From positions 4,020,858-4,084,857 of the forward strand of contig OZ025214.1 of the NCBI GenBank assembly GCA_964019055.1: a stretch of 64,000 bases of DNA. Direction: 5' to 3'. The notes below the pieces were generated by a model. The model did not search any database and was not told the origin of the DNA. It worked only from the letters and a program-made list of their open reading frames with translations. Of the stretch, positions 1-10,441 are shown piece by piece (within the stretch, counting starts at the first letter, position 1; every line of letters starts with the position of its first letter). The translations under genes and the position numbers were made by a program. The DNA comes from Anthopleura xanthogrammica (taxonomy: Eukaryota; Cnidaria; Anthozoa; Actiniaria; Actiniidae).

Positions 1-329
1 AATTATAGAGTCTTTTCCCCAGGGAAACTAAATTCTTTCTCATGTAAATCAGCTTTGACCAGATTCAATTGTTCCTGTCTCCTGTCATGGCTGCCATCAC
101 AAGATGGTGCAAAGCCTCTATTCCAGGAAGCCCTCATAATTCCACCTCCCACCACCACCGCAGAGCTTTCTGGGATTCCTAGGGAGTGGTGTTGGGGTCA
201 GAAAAGTTAGGGGACAATATTGTGTATTCTAGAAATACACCACTACTGACAAAACATTTTTGTAGGCTGCCAACTTATCCCAAAATAATTGGATGTACTT
301 GAAAGCTTTTTCCTTGACTATTTCACCAG

Positions 330-3300
330 GTTATGATCTAAAGCAGTTATTCATTGGTTCTGAAGGAACTCTTGGTGTGATTACTAAAGCATCAATACTT
401 GTTCCAAGTAGACCTAAGGTAAATCAACGTATCCCTTCCCTTGAGAATAAATGGACAAAGACATGGTAGCCACATTGGCTGATATAACAAAAGAAGAAGC
501 CTCTTTAGCTTGGGTGGTTTGTTTTCCCATTTCAGACTATGTGGTATTCTCTTGAGAATAAGATTCCTTGTTTAAGTTGTATTCATATTCATGATCATGC
601 ATCTTCTAATGCATTACCATTAAACAAAGAAATGATACTCTAGAGAATAACATGTGGTCGTAAATGGGAAAACATTATTTCCAAGCCGAAAAGGTGTATT
701 CAAGTTCAAGTCTGTTTTTAAAGCCAACCAACATGACAGCTATGAAGTACATAATATGCACTCCAAGAATTCTATCCAGAATTTCCTATTTTTCACTTCT
801 AAATTCCAATCAGATTCAGTAGCAGAAGTTTGCCACTGCACTTCTTACTCAATTATTATATTTTGATTATTGTATTTGTTGTGTTTTCTTCAGGCTATCA
901 ATGTTGCTTTCCTTGCTTGTGACAACTTTGAAAATGTTTTACAAACATTCATATCAGCAAAGAAAATGCTTGGAGAAATCTTATCAGGTGTGTCATTAGA
1001 TTAAGATTTTTAATAATAAGTAATAAGTATAAATAGAGGCAACGACTAGATTGGCAATGGCCGTTTAAAAAAAAGTCTGTGTGGGAAGAGGGGGTATCAG
1101 GAAAATGTAAACTTCATGGCCTTCAATTTGCACCAACTGTTTGCTCTACTTAACTGTTCATATTAATTTCTTTTTCAGCTTGTGAATTTTTGGATGACTT
1201 CTCTATGACACTAGTGGAAAAGAACCTAGGAATGCACAATCCCACTAGCAAGAGCCCTTTCTATGTTCTGGTGGAGACATCAGGATCAAATGGGGATCAT
1301 GATGAAGAGGTAAGAAAGCTGAATAGGTCTGCCTGATGGCCTGTGTGTCTGTCTGATGGACTGTTGGTCTGCCTGATGGTCTGTCTGTCTGATGGTCTGT
1401 CTGTCTGATGGACTGTTGGTCTGCCTGATGGTCAGTCAGTCTTGTGGACTGTTGGCCTGTCTGGTGGACTATTGGTCTACCAGATGGTCTGTTGTTACTG
1501 ATGTTTCTATTCTTAAATTATTGTTCTAGAAATTGAACAAATTCTTAGAGGCAACAATGTCAAATGGGAGTGTACAAAATGGAACAGTTGCAACAGATAC
1601 TGCCAAGGTATACTGTTATCAAATATTTCATATTTTCCCTTCCATCCATCCATCCATCCTCTAATCAAACTTTCTATTCTTCCATCCTTTTTCACATCCA
1701 TCCATCCATCCGCCGATCCATCTGTCCATCCATCCATCCATCCATCCATTCTTCTTTCCATCCATCCCTCCATCCATCCATCCATCCATCCATCCATCCA
1801 TCCATCCATCCATCCATCCATCCATCCATCCATCCATCCATCCATCCATCCATCCATCCATCCATCCATCCATCCATCCATCCATCCATCCATCCATCCA
1901 TCCATCCATCCATCCATCCATCCATCCATCCATCCATCCATCCATCCATCCATCCATCCATCCATCCATCCATCCATCCATCCATCCATCCATCCATCCA
2001 TCCATCCATCCATCCATCCATCCATCCATCCATCCATCCATCCATCCATCCATCCATCCATCCATCCTTTCTTCTTTCCATCCCTCCATTCATCCATCCA
2101 TCCATCCATCCATTTATTTATATCCCTCCATGATTCATCTTATTTGTGTGTGACAACAGGTAAATGAAATATGGAAAATCAGGGAATCTTTAGCTGAAAG
2201 TTTGAAGAGAGAAGGCTACAATTATAAGGTAAAACCTTGTTTATCATGAAAACACCAAAAGTGCAAAATAATGATAAAATATTATGTTATTTCTTTGTTT
2301 ACTGGTTGCCACATAGATGTCACTAGGATATAGTTGTTGATTAGGTTTCTTTTGATTGGTTATTTCCTTAGTACGATCTGTCTATTCCAATAACCAAGCT
2401 ATATGACCTGGTACCTCACATGAGAGAAAAGCTCGGACCTGAAGCAACTAATGTTATTGGCTATGGTCACCTTGGTGATGGTAAGGAGGCTGTTGACCAA
2501 TAATCTGTAGCAATATTCATGCTGACGTCACCTATTGATACAAACCTTAGTCACATGGCACCATATTCATTTGAGAATGAAAACCTTTGTTTTAGCCAGC
2601 ATATTAACCTCGTTCTGAAGTGCCTGAATGGTAGGCTATGTGGGAAAAATGTACTGTTCAGTCAACATGGCTGCCATGTGAAAAAGATCCATTACTATGC
2701 CAACCATAGCTCTAAGTGATCTTTTGTTTGATGGTTGGCAAATTTTGATTGATAACTGACAGCAAACTGACAGCAACTTTGAATGTCAGTGTTAAGAATT
2801 TATTGCAGCTGTAACTTTAATTTTAACTTTTAATAAAACTGTACTTTTGCTGTAACACATGCCTAAGAATTTGAATGGATCTTATTTTTTGTTTGCCACA
2901 CAAAGGGAACCTTCACTTTAATGTCACAAGCCTGGAATATGATGAAGAACTTATGAAGGCTATTGAACCTTATATTTATAACTGGACAGGTCAGTGGAAT
3001 ATCAAATAATATATTTATACATATATCTGTAGTCCTAGTGTTAATAGCTTAATAAAAATTTATCATTTTTTTCATTTGTCGATAACTTCAGCTCTTAAAT
3101 CAGGGGCAGATGAAGGGAGGGTTGGCAAACCCCCTAAGTTGCAGTCGAATGCCCTAAAGGAGGACAAAAAACCCTCCTAATTAGAAAATATCGAATGTAA
3201 AAAATGCCTAATGTATTTCCAGAGCAATCCCAAATCCCCTCATTCAACTATTATTGTATTTTATGTTTTTAATGACCTCTTCCAGCTCAGTACCATGGCA

Positions 3301-3446
3301 GCATCAGTTCCGAACATGGCCTTGGCTTCAAGAAGGCTAAATTCATTCATCTGTCCAAGTCAGAAGAGGCCGTCAAAATCATGAAAAACATCAAGACTTT
3401 GATGGACCCTAATGGTATTCTCAATCCATACAAAACTCTTCCTTGA
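330..3446 (+). CDS. D2HGDH: D-2-hydroxyglutarate dehydrogenase, mitochondrial (C-terminal part)
   Basis: FAD-dependent mitochondrial enzyme that oxidises D-2-hydroxyglutarate to 2-oxoglutarate and passes electrons to ETF. Eight exons join in frame: 330-418, 894-987, 1179-1309, 1530-1607, 2160-2228, 2372-2480, 2906-2989, 3286-3446 (815 coding bases, about 271 codons, TGA stop). The first visible exon encodes [19 protein letters not shown], the end of the FAD-binding domain. The rest is the FAD-oxidase C-terminal domain. The family metal/substrate motifs are intact: GYGHLGDGN plus LHFN (exons 6-7) and [10 protein letters not shown] (exon 8), ending in NPYKTLP as in the human protein. The N-terminal half (presequence and most of the FAD domain) lies left of the window, and 1-329 is intron. 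The gene converges on the channel gene at 5758-10441. An ATTAAA at 3488-3493 could be its poly(A) signal. No disruption is seen. Confidence 0.95.
498..701. mobile_element. Long-TIR foldback element, family B
   Basis: This element lies inside the first visible D2HGDH intron. The left arm (ctctttagcttgggtgg, then cccatttcagac, then attctcttgagaat) is repeated in inverted form at the right end (attctctagagtatcat, then a cccattta arm, then ttcggcttgg). The arms are about 60-70 bp. No coding capacity is visible, so it is MITE-like. Related full or half copies lie at 10525-10570, 40372-40440, 42504-42680, 44035-44110, 49700-49943 and 54471-54575. Ends are placed by eye to within about 5 bp. Confidence 0.6.
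1320..1495. repeat. Degenerate CTGATGGtCTGTCTGT-type tandem repeat
   Basis: Imprecise tandem units built from 'gtctg', 'cctgatgg' and 'actgttgg' blocks directly after the D2HGDH exon ending at 1309. Intronic and non-coding. Confidence 0.8.
1641..2112. repeat. (CATC)n tetranucleotide microsatellite
   Basis: Within the D2HGDH intron 1608-2159. The core 1769-2067 is an uninterrupted (TCCA)n run of about 75 units, flanked by interrupted units on both sides. The open reading frames through it (Ser-Ile-His-Pro on one strand, Trp-Met-Asp-Gly on the other) are artefacts of a 4-bp period with no stop in any frame. The same motif in opposite orientation forms the array at 58714-59105. Confidence 0.97.
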
Positions 3447-5066
3447 TATTATTATATATTATATATTCCAAAAATGTTTATACAGAAATTAAAAAATATA
3501 TGCTTGGAGAAGATAGAAAAGTGGTAGCAGGAAGAAGTGACGTCAGGTAGCTGCAGTGTGTTCGCTTAAAGTGCAAGGTAATAGTAAGTGAAATGTATAG
3601 TGTAGATCTTGGGAGTTTCTGTTTTTTTCCCCCAGGTAATGTCGAGAGCTCTATTAGATTGATATAATATTCACTAAATTTCAGCCCCTACTTCTAGTCT
3701 AACATATCATACTACTGTAGTCTGCTATATTTTGCTATCTAATACCAGTACTTACAGTTTTTAGGGTGTTTCGCAGTCCTTGTTATTACATAGGCAGTGC
3801 GCTAGGTGGGCCCGTGGGGTGCCAGAGCATGCCCACTTGAGATTTGGGGGGTGCTAGAGCAACCCCATTTTCTAAGGGTGTTTCTGAATCCCCCCATGGG
3901 CATCTCCTTTTTTCTTTTTTTTTTTTTTTTTACTTCAGCGATTTGGAGGACAGGGTTTTTATCTTTGTTTCTGCGATTTTTTTGTTTTAGCTTTTTTTTC
4001 TTTTTTTTTGCAATTTTGGCGCCCAGTTTTTATGTCCTTCCCCTGCCTATGTATTATAAGTGGGTCCTGAAGGGAAAAAGGGGAGCTGGGATTCGCCTTT
4101 TTTTGGAGCTGGGAAAATGGGATTTCATGCACTGGGACTGGGATTTAACTCCATAACTCGGACCCAGATTTTGCATGACTGGGACTGGGATTTTGCAAAA
4201 TTTTGGGCTGGGAAATGGGATTAGGAACCCCCCTCCCTTTGAGGACCTCTTGATTGCATTGGTGAGAGGAGAGCAATCTTTAATACAATTTGTTAGTGTT
4301 TATGGAGATTTTGTATCTTTGAAGGTTTTTTTTAAATAGACTGACATAAATACTTTTTTTGTCGATTTAATTCTTATTTAGTTGACTTTACTACATGATG
4401 AGCTAAAGTAATCCATTAATGTATTATAAAATATGTCAATATATTCATGAATCATATCCATGAAATATCTCTATTCATCTTAAATTTATGTATCTTGGAC
4501 ATTTATCTATAAACTAATCTAGAGAACATCACTGTCTGATTTCTCTTTGTAATATGTTAGAGTGCCCACCATGTATCTGTGAAACAAATGAACCATACGA
4601 TATTTCGTCTAATTGCTCAGCTATTTTGTACAAAATCGTGAATATCACAGGAGCAGAACATTGGGAACAAAAGCAAATACTTCTATGCATCTTTGTTTGG
4701 TTCATGCTTGCATTAATTATTAGTTATTGACAGCTAAATAGTCGATGACTGAATACTTTTAAGCCCTATATATCTAGTAGTCTTGCCCAAGTTGACCCCT
4801 CATGTCTTCGATGGGAGTGTTTTATTGAAGCAAAGTGAGAAAGTCTCTCAAGTGCAGCAAGTGAGTTAAGTACAGGGCAGCGGACTTTGCAAAAGTCTAC
4901 ATAACTTTAGTAATTGTTTCACAGACATATGGTGTGCACTCCATGAATAAATTTTAAAAGTCAGGAGAAAAATCACAAGAATAAATTAATTTGCACAACA
5001 CTGAATTAAAAATTCATTATCCAATAAGACTGTAGTGTTAAACACGACAGATTGAGATTTGGGGAT
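3447..5066. other. Intergenic spacer, D2HGDH 3' flank
   Basis: No coding signal. It holds T-rich tracts (3910-4010), a G-rich patch (3805-3900) reminiscent of degraded repeat ends, and AT-rich unique sequence. It separates two convergent genes, so it should contain both 3' UTRs. Confidence 0.6.
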
Positions 5067-5069
5067 TTT

Positions 5070-5545
5070 ATTGCTGGTATGACCAAGACACCCATTTGTT
5101 TCTGATGATTGACAGCTGGTATGCACAAGACACCCATATATTACTATTTAGAGACAGCTGACATGTCAATCTATTACTGATGGTTGACAGCTGACACGTA
5201 CAGGACACCCATATGATTTTGTTGCTTGTAATCTGATACGAGATACCAATTTAATCTTGATGATTGACAGCTGGTATGCACAAGACACCCATCTATTACT
5301 GTTTAGAGACACCTGACGTCAATCTATTACTGATGATTGACAGCTGGTATGCACAAGACACCCATCTATTATGGATTGACAGTTGGTGCATACAAGACCA
5401 ATCTAATTCTTATGATTGACATCTGCTTTGCACAGGACACTCATTTGATCCTCTTGATTGATAGCTGACATTCATTATGATTAACTGCCGGTATATATAG
5501 GACACCTATCTAATCCAAATGATTGACAGCTGATACATACATAGT
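5070..5545. repeat. Degenerate ~43-bp tandem repeat
   Basis: About ten diverged copies of a unit with the core gattgacagctggtatgcac followed by aagacacccatctatt. It lies 3' of the channel gene (stop at 5758, minus strand), possibly inside its 3' UTR. A minus-strand AATAAA is present at 5067-5072, at the array's edge. Confidence 0.8.
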
Positions 5546-5757
5546 CTCACTACAGTACAGAAACAGGTTTTTTTTTTACACATGATTTTTCTTAATGATA
5601 TCACAGAGAAATCGATGAAGAGATACAGCACAGACAAGAGGAACCACCACAGAAAAACCAGGTTTGTATTTTAACAGAATAGCAAATAACAGTCGGAACA
5701 CAAACCATTCGAAACTATCGTGTAAATACTTCAGTTTTCTCATTTATAATGAGTTTC

Positions 5758-8700
5758 TTACTCTCTTTGTGACATATAATATGAAGTGTAGGCGATGATA
5801 AAAATGACATAAAGAAACGGGAAGATGAATCTCGAGACTTTGTCGATCCAATGAACTTTCTGCGTTATTTTCACTCGTCTGGCTGTTATCTTTGGCGAAT
5901 CTTTCGAAACGGTGTAGTTTCCTTTTTTGTTCCGGATTCGACAAACGCCTTCGTCCATGACTCTGAGCACGATATCTACATTAGCACTGCCTTCGTTCTG
6001 TAGAAAGGATAAGAAAATAAGAATTGATCGTAGGAAAGTGCTGGAGAGGACATAGCAAGAGAGTGGAAGATATTGAAAACATAATGTGTTAAAGAAGAAA
6101 GAGTACTTGTGCGCTAAAGTAGCTTAGCTTTAACGACGAGTGAATAGAAATCAGAGTCTTTAGATGCGCAGTTGTCTAACCATTTGTATATCGTTATATT
6201 CATATTTTATGGACGCTTTTTAATATTGCGCAGATAGACGGTATGCGCTAAAAAAAAGCGCAGCTCTAATCAATGCATTTGACCATGGAGTGCGCGCTTT
6301 TCTGTGTTCATGAGTATTGACAAGTATATTGTATCTATTTACCATGCATTCATAGAGTGCGCGCGTTTATATTATATGTTTGTATCCAAGTGCGCGCTTT
6401 TCTGTGTTCATGAGTATTGACGAGTATATAGTATCTATTTACCATGCATTTATAGAGTGCGCGCGTTTATATTATATGCATGACGTATCCAAGTGCGCGC
6501 TTTTCTGTGTTCATGAGTATTGACAAGTATATAGTATCTATTTACCATGCATTTATAGAGTGCGCGCGTTTATATTATATGCATGTATCCAAGTGCGCGC
6601 TTTTCTGTGTTCATGAGTATTGACGAGTATATAGTATCTATTTACCATGCATTTATAGAGTGCGCGTGTTTATATTATATGAATGTATCCAAGTGCGCGC
6701 TTTTCTGTGTTCATGAGTATTGACAAGTATATAGTATCTATTTACCATGCATTTATAGAGTGCGCGTGTTTATATTATATGAATGTATCCAAGTGCGCGC
6801 TTTTCTGTGTTCATGAGTATTGACAAGTATATAGTATCTATTAACCATGTATTTATAGAGTGCGCGTGTTTATATTATATGCATGTATCCAAGTGCGCGC
6901 TTTTCTGTGTTCATGAGTATTGACGAGTATATAGTATCTATTAACCATGTATTTATAGAGTGCGCGCGTTTATATTATATGCATGTATCCAAGTGCGCGC
7001 TTTTATGTGTTCATGAGTATTGACGAGTATATAGTATCTATTTACCATGCATTTATAGAGTGCGCGTGTTTATATTATATGCATGTATCCAAGTGCGCGC
7101 TTTTATGTTGTCATTCATATAAGTATGTATCAGATGCAGAATGTATGTCATACAAGTGCGCACTTCTGTATTGCCATTTCTACAAGTGCGCGTCATTGTT
7201 ATCAGTGTATATATGAAAACAGGGATAACTATGACAGACACACAAGTAGGCCATTACAGTATATATAAATTACGCACAACACGTGCGCATTTGTCTAACT
7301 TCATATAATACTCACGTCTACACTCAAGTTCATTTCCTTTGATTTCTTTTTCCTCAAAAAATTCTTAGCATCAAATTCCGGTTCAGAATTGAGCACCAGT
7401 ATATACTCCAACAAAGCGGCAAAAATAAACCCGAAAGACGTCAAGAGGAAGTAATCCACAGCCTTCATGTAACTGACTTTAGGCATGTTGCTATTGACGC
7501 TTCCTTGTAATAGGATCGACGTCAGGATGGTGGTGATACTGAGTCCCACACGTGCTGGCACGGCTTCCGGGTTCATGAAGAAACAGCACCATGATAAAAC
7601 AACTAACACTACTGCAGGGACGTAAATGGAAGATACGAAGCTTTCTGTGCGCCTTCTGAACGAGAACACTGCTGTCAGCCTTGCGAATGACCCTGAGAAA
7701 AATAATGAAAGATAATGGAAAATGTCAATAATGGTAAGATATATGTGTGCACTTAGTTTAGATCTTAGACAGACACAATATTGGAGACAAGCGATGTTGC
7801 GCGCTGTCAAACGACGCAATTTGTTGCACGCAATGTTGCTTAATGGACCTTTATCACACGGCGGCCATGTTTATTCCCATGAGAGCAAAAACCTTTGTTT
7901 GGAGCGTTCTGAAACGCCTCAAAGCGAGGGCAAGGGGACCCAAGGGATTTGAAACCCATTGTTTTAACCAATATGGCCGCCGTGTGACAAAAGCCCAGAA
8001 GTAGAAAACGATCCTACTTCAGCAACATTGCCTGCAATGTTGCACCGTGTGTCCTTCCTTAGCTTAAGGAGATGTCCCATGAGGTGCGCTCAACACACAC
8101 TACCACTTGGTTCACTATCATGCCAACACTCAACTCGCATGTTGATTTTTGGATTCATCGAGATTTTTCTTACCTTTGCTATTTCTTTGCGATTTTGTAT
8201 TGGTTGTGACATTAGTCAAATCAAACTGCGCCATTTCTCTGGAGACTATCTCGATTCCCTGAGAGCTCCCTCCTTTCCAAGTATAGTTTAAGTCATTGGT
8301 TGTGTAAGCATCTGAAAATATAACACAGAAGCAAGATAAAAATTAGACGAACTCCTGACAAAACTTGCACTGTTCTAAGTGACAAATCCTTGCCAAGAGT
8401 TCAAATAGTTCCCAGTGAGAATATATCACAATGTGTTCTTGTTTTCTTACAGCTTTCAATCCTAAGTGGACAGTGCTGTGTATCCATGGGGTACAGACGA
8501 AGGTCCATGTCACACTGTGCAGTTAAGGTAATCCTGTAAACACAAAAAATAATGTGGCAATAAATGCTGTAAACGTTCTTTCATCCCACGCGATAAAAGG
8601 AAAGAAGTTTGTTATATCTAAGCACACAAACTGCGCATGCATTTGACCCTTCCTAAATGGAACTAAGTGAACCAAAGTTGGTGGGCGCGCAAGTAGCATC

Positions 8701-10441
8701 CAAATTATACACCCCTTGCAGCACGTCGGAATGCAGCTCAATTTGGAGGACAAAACAATAGGTTCCAATTCTCAGGAGATTGAAATTCTTTTATTTTGTC
8801 CTCCAAATTGAGCTGCTTTGATGTCACGTGAAAGGAGTCAATATATAAACCAATAAGATTCGTCGTTACTATTTACCTGCCACTAAAGTAAATTTTCCCA
8901 TCAGGCCATATCATGACTCTCATATTCTCACGGGTCACGTGATGATAGGAGGATTTTTTTACATTCCAGAAGTACGTGTCTGGCGTCCAGAACATCTTGG
9001 TCGGGTCGGCTGCCATAGTGAATGGATCGGTGAAGTTGCTCTTAAATCTTGGGTCGTACCACCATTGTCTCAAGAAAATGTCGAAAGAATATTCCTACAA
9101 GTGAATAGAACAGCTGCTTTAAAAAGATCAGCTATACCACAGGTATCCCAACACCCAATTTCGTTCTTTTGTTTTGTCCTCCAAATTTAGCTGCTTTGAT
9201 GTCACGTGAAAGGGGTCTATTCACATCGAAAGGGCGCAATTTTTGATGTTTCCAAAGTTGTGTAAATTTATTCAAGTTGATTGCTATGGGGAAGGGTGCA
9301 TGATGCATTCTGGTCTCGCTTGGGTAAAACACCTTTTCATCATGTCCCTTATGTTGCATTGTTTGTATCCAAACAGAATGCACATTATGTCTCTAGGAAT
9401 TGGCGTCATTAGTGGCATCAAACCAATAAAATCAACAGACAACATGGCAGCTATGACGTCATGTGTAAACCAGTAGAAAGCAATGGCAGTTATAGACCCC
9501 TTTTCACATGACGTCAAAGCAGCTCAATTTGGAGGACAAAGCTAGCAAAAGAATTTCAATTTCCTGAGAATTGAAAAGCTATTTTTTTGTCCTCCAAATG
9601 GAGCTGCATTCCGACATGCTGAAAGGGATCTATAACGTCATGAAACCAGCAATTATACTCTTACCATGTTAGCTTCTCTTATTTCCCCAAAAGAAATGAC
9701 TTTAAACTCAATAAGCACCATGACTGCTTTACCACCAGCATTTGGGCGAACTTTGCGATCATAGTCCTTCAAGACGTCGTTGATAAATACTGATAAATTG
9801 TGTGCGTTCTGTTTGCTTTCTATCAGGGATAACGTTGCTGGGTCCTTGCCTTCATGGTTACTGGAAAAGACACGTTTAAACATTGATGTAAGTGAACATA
9901 GTTAGTTGGTTATCATTCCCTCCTTCCCCTTCTTCCTCCCTTTTCCTTTTCAGCATTATTCTTCCATTTCTCCTTCACTTCCCTATCTTGTTCGTTTTCA
10001 CCTTTCTCCCCTTTTCCTCCGTTGTTGCTCCTTTTGATACTCCTCTTTGTTGCTCCCCTTTGTCGCTCCCCTTTGTTGCTCCCCTTTGTCGCTCCCCTTT
10101 GTTGATCCCCTTTGTTGATCCCCTTTGTTGATCCCCTTTGTTGCTCCCCTTTGTTGCTCCCCTTTGTTGCTCCCCTTCTCTCTTTCCTTCTCTCTTTCCT
10201 TCTCTATTTCTTTCTCTTCTTCCTTCTGTCTTTTCACCTCTACTTTTTCCACCATTCCTTTTCCTACGTCCTTCCCTATCTCATCCAATTCTTCCCCCTC
10301 AAATCTCATAAAATGTTCCCGTGATTGCCATTGTCCATGGTACAGCGCATATAACAAGTTTCCTTACCCGCTACGGCATTCGGCGTCTGTATACCAAAGA
10401 CAGAAGATGCAGAGTGTCAGGTACACGACACCCACGTGCAT
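5758..10441 (-). CDS. Anion-type Cys-loop ligand-gated ion channel subunit, paralogue 1
   Basis: Pentameric channel subunit of the GABA-A/glycine class, acting at the plasma membrane. Seven minus-strand exons: 10441-10368, 9860-9665, 9094-8877, 8533-8451, 8311-8174, 7692-7316, 5997-5758 (1326 nt, 441 aa). Residues 1 to about 20 form a signal peptide (MHVGVVYLTLCIFCLWY). The extracellular domain has loop D FLRQWWYDPRF, loop A FWTPDTYFWN, the Cys-loop C170-x13-C184 (CDMDLRLYPMDTQHC), loop B ESYAYTTND and loop C GSFARL (R241). M1 spans about 257-276 and is followed by PARV. M2 has R284 at 0', T290 at 6' and L293 at 9'. The PAR motif indicates anion selectivity. M3 ends FAALLEYILVL and M4 lies in the last exon. 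A second extracellular disulfide (glycine-receptor type) is absent. The ligand cannot be read from sequence. It lies head-to-head with the paralogue at 29694-35783. Confidence 0.93.
6291..7115. repeat. 100-bp satellite array
   Basis: Nine units beginning tgcgcgctttt at 6291, 6391, 6494, 6594, 6694, 6794, 6894, 6994 and 7094. The period is 100 bp with one 3-bp insertion. Each unit pairs the GC-rich start with a second block, agagtgcgcg(c/t)gttt, around an AT-rich body. Divergence is low (a few substitutions per unit), so amplification is recent. Shorter aagtgcgc fragments continue to about 7190. It fills most of the last intron (5998-7315) of channel paralogue 1. Confidence 0.97.
7785..8055. 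mobile_element. Foldback element interrupted by a second TIR element
   Basis: The outer element has inverted arms ttgcacgcaatgttgct (left) and agcaacattgcctgcaatgt (right). It is split at about 7841-7997 by an inner element whose own TIRs are ttatcacacggcggccat and atggccgccgtgtgaca. The uninterrupted outer sequence survives at 62614-62700, where gcaatgttgct joins gaagtagaaaacgatcc directly. Located in intron 5 of channel paralogue 1. No ORF of note. Confidence 0.75.
8708..8841. mobile_element. TA-flanked foldback MITE, family A, copy 1
   Basis: The left end is ta-caccccttgcag, then an arm gaatgcagctcaatttgga. The right arm is tccaaattgagctgctt followed by gtgaaaggagtc. It lies in intron 3 of channel paralogue 1. 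It closely resembles the complete copy at 36698-36831. Confidence 0.85.
9160..9219. mobile_element. Foldback MITE, family A, copy 2 (right half only)
   Basis: Only the right arm (tcctccaaatttagctgctt) and right terminus (gtgaaaggggtc-ta) are present, in intron 2 of channel paralogue 1. The left half is missing. Confidence 0.7.
9493..9632. mobile_element. TA-flanked foldback MITE, family A, copy 3
   Basis: Complete copy: ta-gaccccttttcacatgac at the left and gctgaaagggatc-ta at the right, with gcagctcaatttggaggac / gtcctccaaatggagctgc arms. It lies in intron 2 of channel paralogue 1, inverted relative to copies 1 and 5. Confidence 0.85.
10035..10180. repeat. 13-bp minisatellite (gctcccctttgtt)
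   Basis: About eleven units of gctcccctttgtt with c/t and gct/gat variants, inside a long pyrimidine-rich tract (9900-10290) in intron 1 of channel paralogue 1. Reading frames across it are repeat artefacts. Confidence 0.9.

Noticed and set aside
1513..2133. Long ORFs of 137-198 codons with Trp-Met-Asp-Gly or Ser-Ile-His-Pro repeats
   Set aside because: They are translations of a pure 4-bp microsatellite that has no stop in any frame, inside a D2HGDH intron.
6291..7110. Regularly spaced repeats suggesting a CRISPR-like array
   Set aside because: The 100-bp units are contiguous with no unique spacers, and they lie in an intron of a eukaryotic gene. It is satellite DNA.
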